5,095 nt of DNA from Nitrospinota bacterium (GTDB lineage: Bacteria > JAUXIQ01), in the NCBI GenBank assembly GCA_030620925.1, contig JAUXIQ010000182.1, forward strand, positions 1-5,095. Reading direction: 5' to 3'. A model generated the notes under the pieces. The model had not been told where the DNA came from, did not search any database, and saw only the letters and a program-made list of their open reading frames with translations. Shown here one piece after another: positions 1-5,095 of this stretch; within the stretch, counting starts at the first letter, position 1, and every line of letters begins with the position of its first letter. A program made the translations under genes and the position numbers.

Positions 1-2192
1 AGTGCTATCTGATTGATGGTCTTGACTATCTTGGCCGTCTTATCGGATGAGGTTTTGATTTTGTCAATGGCCTCTGACAGCTGGTTTATGCTCTCGGCGC
101 CCTTACCGGCGCTTTCCCGCGCACTGTCGGAAATGCTCCTGGCCTCCTTGGCGTTGGCGGTGTTCTGCCTGGTCGTGGCGGACATCTCCTGCAGGCTGCT
201 TGCCACCTCTTCCAACGACCCCGCCAGCTCGGAGGTGCTCTGGGAGAGGGTCTGGCTTCCGGCGTTTATCTGGCCCGAAGCCGAAGTTACCTGCTCCGCG
301 GCCAGGTCCACCTGCAGCAGACCCTGGTCCAGGTTTTTCACCGCCTTGTTGAGTGCGTCTTTTATCTTGGAGTACTCGCCCTGGTATTCGCCCTCCACAC
401 GGGCGGTCAGATCGCCGTCCGCCACCTTGAGCAGCACGTCGGCAGCTTCATTAATGGGATTGCTTACCTCGTCCAGCATCTCGTTCATGCCCCCTATCAG
501 ATCGGCGTAGACTCCCTCGAACCCGGCGGTATTACCTCGCTGGTTCAGGTCTCCACCCCGGGCGGAGGTGATGAGCGACTTCATTTCGTCGACGAGGCCG
601 TGCATTGACTGCGAGATGCCTATGAAGTTCCTGGACAGGACGTCCCGCTCAGACTGCGGAGTTACCTCGTATGAAAGATCGTTCCTGTTGAGTGCCTCTG
701 CGGCGCCCGCCAACCCCTTGATATAGTCGATCAATTTTCTGAAGGAGTCGGCGAGGACGCCTATCTCGTCGCCCGAGCGGTAATCCATGGTCTGCTCGAT
801 ATCGCCTTCGGCGATCTTTATGGACGAACGCACCATTTTGCCCAAAGGGTTTGCGATAGTGCCCGCAACCCCCAGGGCCACCGCGAGGATGGCGATCAAG
901 GATATTACCACCACCAGTCCGATGCGTATCAGGAGGGCCCTGGTGGCCAGAGCGGAGCTTATCTCCATCTTCTTGATGGGGGCGAACGCCTCCGCTTCGT
1001 CTATTTCCGCCAGAAGCGCCCAGGTTGTCCCCCCGATGTCCACGGGTGTATAGGCGGAGAGCACCGGGTTGCCGTTGTAATTGATGATGATCTCCTTACC
1101 CGTCTTACCCGCCAGGGCCGCCGCCGTGGCGTCGGTATCCACGCTGCCGTTTCTGGAATTCTTGAAAGAGGCGACGACGCTGTGGTTCTTGGGGTCCAGG
1201 TAGGAGTCGGAGCGCATCAGGTTGTCCGGCCCAACCAGGTAGGTCTCCCCCGACCTTCCCATCCCCGACCGGTCGGCCATGATTTTATTGAGCCGGCTGA
1301 TGGGTATCTGGAATATGGCCACGCCTATCTTCTTGCTGCCGTCGAATATCGACGAAGCGATAAAGCTGGCCGGTGCTTCATAGGAAGGAGTGTAGGGGGC
1401 GTAATCGATCAGAACCACGGTGTCTTTATAAGGTGAAGCGTTGGCCTTCTCGAACGCTCTACCGAAGTTCGTCCGGGCGTAAGGGCCGTCGATCAGGGAG
1501 GTGGAGAAGTCCACTTCTTTGAACACCGAATAGACGATGTCCCCCGTCTCGGCGTCGACCAGGACTATGTCGTAATAGCCGAACTTCTCCAGGTAGCTCC
1601 TGATCACGGGGTGCACCTTTCCGTGCAGTACGCTGTAGCGCGAATCGTCGTCGGCCCGATCCAGCAGGTGCTTGGAGCCCAGCGGGTTGACGTTGGCCTC
1701 TATGTAGAAAGCCTGGAGGGCGACGGAATCGTCGTCAAGCTGTTCGAAAGCGGCTTCGGCGTTCGGAGCTCTGCCGCTATTCTGCTTTTTGTATTCTATT
1801 GTGAATTCGCTCGTGTAGTATGTGAGCAACTCCTTTCTAATCCGCTCCACCATTTCATCGGTGATTTCGTTGTCGGCGCGAAAATCACGGAAGAAATCCT
1901 TAAACTGCCTCATGGCGTCAACCACCATTTGGTCTTCCGAGAAGGTGATGATCTGGTTGCTGATCTTCTGGAAGTGACGCTCTATCGCACTGCGTTTTAT
2001 TTCCCGCACCGCCTCGAGCTGCGCGAACGTCTGCGCCTCCAGTGATGCGGCGGCCTGCTGTTCGGCGTCTCTCAGCGCTCCGTCGGCCTTGCTGTAGGAA
2101 ATCCAGACTGCAGCCGCCAGAGGGATGATCCCCACCAGAAGAAACAGGATGGTCAATTTTGGTTTCATCTTGATGTCAGACAACCTGAGCAT
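1..2192 (-). CDS. Methyl-accepting chemotaxis protein, membrane-bound, multi-HAMP; 3' end cut by window edge
   Basis: The frame is open without a stop from the ATG at 2192 to the left edge, giving 730 codons. The start is supported by GAGG eight bases upstream and by an in-frame stop at 2220-2222, with no earlier ATG. Residues 1-12 are cytoplasmic and basic, and 13-31 form TM1 (LTILFLLVGIIPLAAAVWI). Residues 32-418 are the probable periplasmic sensor, Cache-like by the FGYYD (204-208) and GRSGETYLVG (312-321) motifs. TM2 is 419-443. HAMP follows at about 446-497, then three further HAMP-like units centred on NDLSYEV (504-510), GGDLNQR (546-552) and DGDLTARV (592-599). The signalling domain begins near 640; ASSLQEMSATT (664-674) looks like a methylation helix with the Q668-E669 pair. 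The sequence stops at KIVKTINQIA, before the conserved hairpin tip, so the CheW/CheA-contacting tip and the return helix lie outside. Role: transmembrane receptor controlling CheA through CheW. The ligand cannot be read from sequence. The gene starts 40 bp after cheW, so co-transcription is likely. Confidence 0.96.
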   Translation of the reverse strand, partial: MLRLSDIKMKPKLTILFLLVGIIPLAAAVWISYSKADGALRDAEQQAAASLEAQTFAQLEAVREIKRSAIERHFQKISNQIITFSEDQMVVDAMRQFKDFFRDFRADNEITDEMVERIRKELLTYYTSEFTIEYKKQNSGRAPNAEAAFEQLDDDSVALQAFYIEANVNPLGSKHLLDRADDDSRYSVLHGKVHPVIRSYLEKFGYYDIVLVDAETGDIVYSVFKEVDFSTSLIDGPYARTNFGRAFEKANASPYKDTVVLIDYAPYTPSYEAPASFIASSIFDGSKKIGVAIFQIPISRLNKIMADRSGMGRSGETYLVGPDNLMRSDSYLDPKNHSVVASFKNSRNGSVDTDATAAALAGKTGKEIIINYNGNPVLSAYTPVDIGGTTWALLAEIDEAEAFAPIKKMEISSALATRALLIRIGLVVVISLIAILAVALGVAGTIANPLGKMVRSSIKIAEGDIEQTMDYRSGDEIGVLADSFRKLIDYIKGLAGAAEALNRNDLSYEVTPQSERDVLSRNFIGISQSMHGLVDEMKSLITSARGGDLNQRGNTAGFEGVYADLIGGMNEMLDEVSNPINEAADVLLKVADGDLTARVEGEYQGEYSKIKDALNKAVKNLDQGLLQVDLAAEQVTSASGQINAGSQTLSQSTSELAGSLEEVASSLQEMSATTRQNTANAKEARSISDSARESAGKGAESINQLSEAIDKIKTSSDKTAKIVKTINQIA

Positions 2193-2232
2193 CTTCCCGT
2201 CCTCTTTTTTCTCGCCCTGTTACTGGTGCACC

Positions 2233-2895
2233 TCAGTTATCGCTTGGCTCGTTGTCGGTGTCTTCGTCGACGGCTGCGGATTCGGCTGCCTGGTCGGTTT
2301 CTGTCGGTTCCGACTCCGAAGACTGGCGAGCGGCCTCGCTTGACTCAGAGACGTTGTAGGTGGCATCGTTTGACATCTCATTGATGTCTATCACTTCCTG
2401 GGTGGTCAGTACGTTTTCGATATCCAGCAGGAGAATGATCCTGTCTCCGGCTTTACCGATGCCCAGGATGTAGTCGGTGTTGACCTCCGTGCCGAAAGTG
2501 GGAGGGTCGTCGATGCTATCGTCTGCGATTTCCATTACTTCAGATACCCTGTCCACCATGATGCCCATAGTCACACCCGCCGCCTGGACCACTATCATGC
2601 ATGTCTCTTCTGTCTGCTCGGTAGACGGCATGGCGAACTTCAGCCGCAGGTCTACTATGGGGATGACCTTACCCCTAAGGTTGATCAATCCCAGAATGAA
2701 ATGCGGGGTGCGGGGGACCGAGGTGATACTCATTATCCCGATGATCTCCTGCACCTTGAGAATTTCGATGCCATACTCTTCTGAGCTGAGGAAAAAGGTC
2801 AGATACTTGCCTCCCAACTGGCTGGTGTCCCGTTTGCCTTCGCTGAGCTCATGTGCTAACTGCTGAGTTGCAACTCCCATTGTTCCGTCGTTCAT
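2233..2895 (-). CDS. cheW: CheW chemotaxis coupling protein with acidic C-terminal tail
   Basis: This 220-residue protein is a scaffold that links MCP hairpin tips to the kinase CheA in cytoplasmic receptor arrays. The CheW fold spans about residues 28-166. It opens with KYLTFFLSSEEYGIEILKVQ (30-49), followed by VPRTP (60-64) and the hallmark GLINLRGKVIPIVDLR (69-84). VDRVSEV and YILGIGKAGDRIILLLDIE follow towards the end of the domain. The ATG at 2895 is preceded by AAGGAG at a 6-base spacing, which fixes the start. The domain has a roughly 27-residue N-terminal extension. It also has a tail from about 170 to 220 that is dominated by S, E, D, A and T and has almost no basic residues (ending DEDTDNEPSDN). 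A minimal CheW of about 150-170 residues lacks such a tail; it is probably disordered and its role is unknown. The gene lies 40 bp upstream of the MCP on the same strand and probably shares its transcript. Confidence 0.97.
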   Translation of the reverse strand: MNDGTMGVATQQLAHELSEGKRDTSQLGGKYLTFFLSSEEYGIEILKVQEIIGIMSITSVPRTPHFILGLINLRGKVIPIVDLRLKFAMPSTEQTEETCMIVVQAAGVTMGIMVDRVSEVMEIADDSIDDPPTFGTEVNTDYILGIGKAGDRIILLLDIENVLTTQEVIDINEMSNDATYNVSESSEAARQSSESEPTETDQAAESAAVDEDTDNEPSDN

Positions 2896-2922
2896 AATTT
2901 TCTCCTTACTGAAAAAACGGAT

Positions 2923-3081
2923 TTACTTCTCAATGAAGGGGTGCGTCCTTATTCTCACCCCCGTATTTATAAAAAAGGCATGTAGCCATAGACCGACCTT
3001 ATCGGTATGGCCGCCGGCGAAGGCCGTTAACGGTTTTAACGATGTCGATTCCGGGGACATCGCCTTTCCCTTCAAAAGCAT
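2923..3081 (-). CDS. Possible small protein of 52 residues upstream of cheW, unrecognised
   Basis: The ORF runs from ATG (3081-3079) to TAA (2925-2923), 27 bp before the cheW start. GGAGG lies eight bases upstream of the ATG, a good Shine-Dalgarno. The product begins MLLKGKAMSPESTSLKPLT, continues GLWLHAFFINTGVRIRT and ends HPFIEK. It is basic, with one hydrophobic patch (about 32-40) too short to be a confident membrane segment. I recognise no family. Evidence for: strong RBS, same strand as cheW and tight spacing, which would suit an operon partner or a regulatory leader ORF. Evidence against: short length, several TTA and CTA leucine codons that the MCP rarely uses, hairpins within the reading frame, and an overlapping 63-codon ORF on the other strand (2933-3124), showing that this stretch is open by chance in more than one frame. 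Confidence 0.35.
   Translation of the reverse strand: MLLKGKAMSPESTSLKPLTAFAGGHTDKVGLWLHAFFINTGVRIRTHPFIEK
2938..2961 (-). other. Stem-loop in the region before cheW
   Basis: GGGGTG (2938-2943) pairs with CACCCC (2956-2961) around a 12-base loop. Read as minus-strand RNA, a seventh G·U pair can be added outside. It lies about 43 bases from the cheW start and leaves the cheW Shine-Dalgarno at 2902-2907 free, so it would not directly block initiation. It may stabilise the mRNA, or it may be incidental to the overlapping small ORF. Confidence 0.4.
2971..3015 (-). terminator. Possible weak terminator or attenuator hairpin upstream of cheW
   Basis: On the minus strand GCCAT-ACCGA pairs with TCGGT-ATGGC (3007-3011, 3002-3006, 2992-2996 and 2985-2989) around the loop TAAGG, with a 2-base CU bulge. 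An outer GGC/GCC (3013-3015 with 2977-2979) can close the stem after a lopsided internal loop, and six T residues follow immediately (2976-2971). This resembles an intrinsic terminator, but the GC base is short and interrupted. The T run also doubles as two Phe codons of the possible small ORF. If it works, it would attenuate transcription into cheW. Confidence 0.25.
3040..3062. repeat. Perfect 7-bp inverted repeat
   Basis: CGATGTC (3040-3046) and GACATCG (3056-3062) are exact reverse complements around a 9-base spacer. Beside it, the 10-base palindrome CCGTTAACGG sits at 3024-3033. Both lie within the possible small ORF. They could be a protein-binding site or RNA hairpins, and nothing decides between these. 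Confidence 0.4.
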
Positions 3082-3129
3082 TTTAAAAACCTCCGCCTTC
3101 AACTACCGCCTTGTAAAACAGTGATAGTT

Positions 3130-3190
3130 TATTTATCGTCCGCTCATTTTGAGACCATTAGCGTATCCCGATGTTCAATAACGATAAATA
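3130..3190. repeat. Perfect 10-bp inverted repeat, 41-base spacer
   Basis: TATTTATCGT (3130-3139) is matched exactly by ACGATAAATA (3181-3190). The spacer holds a tight CTCA-TTT-TGAG hairpin (3143-3153). The left arm lies about 50 bases upstream of the possible small ORF and contains, on the minus strand, GACGATAA, which resembles a flagellar sigma-28 -10 element. The pair could be a two-site operator, the base of a cruciform, or the ends of a small degenerate element. No flanking target duplication is evident. Confidence 0.5.
3133..3160 (-). promoter_or_regulatory. Candidate sigma-28-like promoter for the cheW operon
   Basis: Read on the minus strand, TAATGGTC (3153-3160) is followed after 12 bases by GACGATAA (3133-3140). 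The second box matches the flagellar/chemotaxis sigma-28 -10 consensus GCCGATAA at seven of eight positions. The upstream box matches TAAAGTTT at only five, and the spacer is one base longer than the usual 11. Position (upstream of the small ORF and cheW) and gene type fit, but the match is partial. I found no better sigma-70 or sigma-54 promoter in this gap. Confidence 0.22.
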
Positions 3191-3237
3191 CCGCGCAACT
3201 TGAGAGAATACGTTTTTCTGGAGCTTTCGATCATACG

Positions 3238-3323
3238 GTGGGGCTTTGGCGGGAGAAATATGGTTGCCAACTCTGCGTGCTTCAGATATATTTGTAGCAC
3301 GCGGGGTTTCCCAAAAGCCCCAC
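3238..3323. other. Nested stem structure, possible non-coding RNA or small repeat element
   Basis: GTGGGGCTTTGG (3238-3249) pairs with CCAAAAGCCCCAC (3311-3323) with a single bulged base. Nested inside, GCGTGC (3275-3280) pairs exactly with GCACGC (3297-3302). On the plus strand the inner stem extends by CTCT/GGGG (3271-3274 with 3303-3306) through G·U pairs, giving 10 pairs; on the minus strand those become A·C mismatches. That slightly favours a plus-strand transcript. The outer 7 bp (GTGGGGC/GCCCCAC) resemble an acceptor stem, but there is no T-arm GTTCRA motif or anticodon arm, so it is not a tRNA. I do not recognise an RNA family. Confidence 0.45.
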
Positions 3324-3326
3324 GGG

Positions 3327-3375
3327 GCCGGGATGATGAACTCCTTTAGCGAGGATTCAGCCTCATCTTCCCGGC
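3327..3375. other. Long stem-loop (12 of 13 pairs) followed by a T-rich tract on the plus strand
   Basis: GCCGGGATGATGA (3327-3339) pairs with TCATCTTCCCGGC (3363-3375) at 12 of 13 positions; the exception is a T·T opposition. The loop can form an inner TCCT/AGGA stem (3342-3345 with 3352-3355). On the plus strand the stem is followed at once by TTTAGTTTTTA, as in an intrinsic terminator. No T run follows it on the minus strand, so it does not look like the kinase gene's own terminator. With the adjacent structure at 3238-3323 it could form the 3' end of a plus-strand small RNA; otherwise it may be part of a palindromic intergenic element. Confidence 0.45.
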
Positions 3376-3483
3376 TTTAGTTTTTATAGCTCCCCATGCA
3401 CCTCCTTATCTGTTTTTGAAAACACTTCTTGACGTTTATGAATCGCCAGCGTACTTCGCTGCCCGGAAATAACAAATAAAGTT

Positions 3484-5095
3484 TTAATTGTCAGTCAAAA
3501 CTTTGGAAACTGTTCTTATCAATTCGGGTAAATCCACGGGCTTCTTGACGTACGCCACTTTGGTTTCCTCCAGGAATTGTTGAGTGTCTTTGTTGATAAC
3601 ATCCCCGGTAGAGATAATGAATTTTTCCAGCCTGGAGGGATACTCTGCTTTTAAAGTTTCATAGAGCTCTCTACCGCTCATCCCGGGCATTTTCAGGTCG
3701 CATAAAATGATGTCGAACTCATCGCCGTTGGAAATATAATCAAGGGCTTCATTGCCGTCTGTTACCATAACCGCTTCCCAGTCGTATCTGGCGAACAGCT
3801 TGCTGTAGAAGGTCAGGATATCTTTTTCATCTTCCACGATTAATGCTCTTTTCTGAGCGGGGAGGGTATATCTTCCCCCGGAAAAGCCCGGTTCTTCTTC
3901 CGCTACTAATGGTTTTGTGATCGGTAAGCTGATGGCGACCTCGGAGCCCTTGTCGGGCTCACTGCTTATTTTTATGTTGCCGCGATGGTTCCTGATGATG
4001 CCCAATGAAACGCTCAGGCCCAGACCTGTTCCCTCACCGACATCTTTAGTGCTGAAAAAGGGGTCGAAAACCCTGTTCAGAACGCTCTTATCCATGCCGA
4101 TTCCGTTGTCTTTAAATGAGACTACGATGTCGTCTCCTATCCGATTGGAGGTTATCACAATATTTCCCGGCGTTTTCTTTTCTAATATTGCTTGCTGGGC
4201 GTTGCTGATAACGTTTAGAAATACCTGCTCCATCTGGTTCTCATCCACCATGGTCTGGGGCAGCTCGCTGTCCAGATCGAACCAGACCGAGATGTTGTCG
4301 GCGGTCAGATGATAAGAAATAATGCTGAGCACCTGTTCGATGCAATCGTTGATGGAAATAAGTTTCTTTTCGGGGACGACCTCCCTGGTGAAAGAAAGGA
4401 GGTTGTTTGTAATGGTTCTGCAGCGGTCTACGCTTTTTATTATCGCCTCATAGTCTTCCCTTTTTTCCTCATCGCCGGCGAGGAGCAGCATCTGTGTGCG
4501 GCCCAGGATCACCGAGAGGGGATTATTCAGCTCATGCGCGACGCCTGATATGAGCTCGCCGGTGGCCGAAATTTTTTCCGCCTGAATCAACTGTTGCTGA
4601 AGGGTCGAGCTCTTCAGCGCCACACCTATCTGTGCCCCCAGGGCTTCCAGAAGCCTGACGTCGTCCTTTGAGATGGATTTTTCTTCTCGAGTAACCATAG
4701 GCAAAGAGCCCAGGATTTCCTCCTGGCTTCTAATGGGAACTATTACAAAGCCCTTGAATCCTTCATCTTTGGCGGCCGGCACCTTCATCATCGGGTGATT
4801 GGAGAAATCGCTTCCGTAGAGGGATTGCCCTGTCTTTGCCACGTGGCCGCTTAGGCTGTCTTCCACGCTCAACACGCTGACATTTTCCAGGTACTCTTCG
4901 GGCATAATTGTGTGGACGAAGGAGTGCAGGTTTTGGCCGGCATCGTCCAGAAGGTAAATGCCTCCTGTCGTGAGCCCGACGAAATCCAATGCCCGATCAA
5001 GCGCTTTCTCCGACACCTGCGTTATATCGAAGGGTTTGTTGAGCATGTCCATGATGCTGTTCATGAAGGCCATTTCCCGGTTGGCCTTCTGCAGC
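3484..5095 (-). CDS. Hybrid sensor histidine kinase (GAF-HisKA-HATPase-REC), 5' end beyond window
   Basis: The frame is open through the right edge. An ATG at 5073 exists, but the codons before it read LQKANRE, a typical continuation of a coiled coil, and no good Shine-Dalgarno precedes it, so the true start lies outside. Numbering from that Met (529 residues to the stop): GAF domain about 13-155; HisKA helix with HELNNPLSVILG and phospho-acceptor His180; N box around N287/N291; G1 DNGIGM (322-327); F box FDPFFSTK (336-343); G2 GEGTGLGLSV (346-355). A short linker leads to a receiver domain at about 408-525 with acidic pocket E414-D415-E416, phospho-acceptor Asp459 (CDLKMPG), T489 and K511 (KKP). 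All key residues for autophosphorylation and intramolecular transfer to Asp459 are present. There is no DNA-binding or other output domain after REC, so the signal probably passes to an Hpt protein or another partner. The part shown has no membrane segment; upstream sensor domains remain possible. Confidence 0.95.
   Translation of the reverse strand, partial: LQKANREMAFMNSIMDMLNKPFDITQVSEKALDRALDFVGLTTGGIYLLDDAGQNLHSFVHTIMPEEYLENVSVLSVEDSLSGHVAKTGQSLYGSDFSNHPMMKVPAAKDEGFKGFVIVPIRSQEEILGSLPMVTREEKSISKDDVRLLEALGAQIGVALKSSTLQQQLIQAEKISATGELISGVAHELNNPLSVILGRTQMLLLAGDEEKREDYEAIIKSVDRCRTITNNLLSFTREVVPEKKLISINDCIEQVLSIISYHLTADNISVWFDLDSELPQTMVDENQMEQVFLNVISNAQQAILEKKTPGNIVITSNRIGDDIVVSFKDNGIGMDKSVLNRVFDPFFSTKDVGEGTGLGLSVSLGIIRNHRGNIKISSEPDKGSEVAISLPITKPLVAEEEPGFSGGRYTLPAQKRALIVEDEKDILTFYSKLFARYDWEAVMVTDGNEALDYISNGDEFDIILCDLKMPGMSGRELYETLKAEYPSRLEKFIISTGDVINKDTQQFLEETKVAYVKKPVDLPELIRTVSKVLTDN

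Larger units (their letters stand above)
2896..3483. other. 588-bp gap between the hybrid kinase and cheW
   Basis: No large ORF lies here on either strand. From right to left the gap holds: a 5-bp stem CAGCG/CGCTG (3447-3461) after the kinase stop; the near-palindrome TGTTTTTGAAAACA (3411-3424); an isolated Shine-Dalgarno-like AAGGAGG on the minus strand (3401-3407) with no usable start; the two stem structures at 3238-3375; the 10-bp inverted repeat at 3130-3190; the possible small ORF; and the cheW leader. No clear intrinsic terminator for the kinase is visible immediately after its stop. The length and the number of inverted repeats suggest that the kinase and cheW are transcribed separately. 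Confidence 0.6.

Noticed and set aside
13-2045. Plus-strand ORFs of 84-165 codons (13-510, 787-1053, 1182-1436, 1611-2045)
   Set aside because: All lie antisense to the continuous MCP frame, which has clear TM, Cache, HAMP and methylation-helix motifs. Their translations resemble no family and have no RBS that I can defend.
2225-2232. Palindrome GGTGCACC between cheW and the MCP
   Set aside because: Eight bases only, directly at the cheW stop; expected by chance and without supporting context.
2477-2866. Plus-strand 129-codon ORF
   Set aside because: Antisense to the conserved CheW domain; a shadow of that gene.
2933-3124. Plus-strand 63-codon ORF starting MKGCVLILTPVF
   Set aside because: No Shine-Dalgarno before its ATG, and opposite in direction to all neighbours. 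The minus-strand ORF in the same stretch has a much better start signal.
3238-3323. tRNA, because of a 7-bp acceptor-like stem and a TTCAGAT stretch
   Set aside because: No T-loop GTTCRA motif, no proper D or anticodon arm, and no CCA after the stem; the inner loop is 16 bases.
3238-3323. Cyclic-di-GMP (GEMM-I) riboswitch on the minus strand, because of GGCAACC and CGCCAAAGCC
   Set aside because: The order of elements and the GNRA tetraloop position do not match the family, and the pieces fall inside other, better-paired stems.
3917-4548. Plus-strand ORFs of 131 and 79 codons
   Set aside because: Antisense to the ATPase and HisKA regions of the hybrid kinase, whose motifs are intact.
5071-5073. 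ATG at 5073 as the true start of the hybrid kinase
   Set aside because: The frame stays open upstream with coiled-coil-like residues (LQKANRE), and no suitable Shine-Dalgarno precedes it; the gene is better treated as 5'-incomplete.

Overview
This 5,095-base window carries a chemotaxis and two-component signalling cluster. Every confidently called gene is on the minus strand, so the window reads right to left. The order of transcription is: a hybrid GAF–histidine kinase–receiver protein (3484 to the right edge, 5' end missing); a 588-bp gap with several inverted repeats and one possible small gene; cheW (2233-2895); and a large membrane-bound methyl-accepting chemotaxis protein (MCP; 2192 down to the left edge, 3' end missing). 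The MCP gene has its start in the window but no stop.

The organism is a bacterium with a conventional MCP/CheW chemotaxis pathway. The MCP style (long Cache-like sensor, one TM pair, several HAMP-like repeats, QEM-type methylation helix) and the GAF-HisKA-REC kinase resemble proteins I associate with Desulfobacterota and neighbouring environmental phyla. That is only an impression; no marker gene is present. Codons in the MCP are clearly GC-richer than in the kinase, whose text is nearer 45% GC in the lines I counted.

The MCP would sense a ligand or state outside the membrane and relay it through TM2 and the HAMP stack to its cytoplasmic hairpin. CheW, encoded 40 bp upstream, would couple that hairpin to a CheA kinase not present here. 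The hybrid kinase is a separate phosphorelay component whose signal enters through its GAF domain, and possibly through sequence beyond the right edge. It is separated from cheW by the long gap and need not belong to the same operon.

The least explained part is 2896-3483. It contains a 52-codon ORF with a strong Shine-Dalgarno directly upstream of cheW, a nested stem structure at 3238-3323, a 12-of-13-bp stem at 3327-3375, and a perfect 10-bp inverted repeat at 3130-3190. I see no tRNA, rRNA, CRISPR array, transposase or phage gene. The coding genes are members of known families; any novelty lies in this gap.
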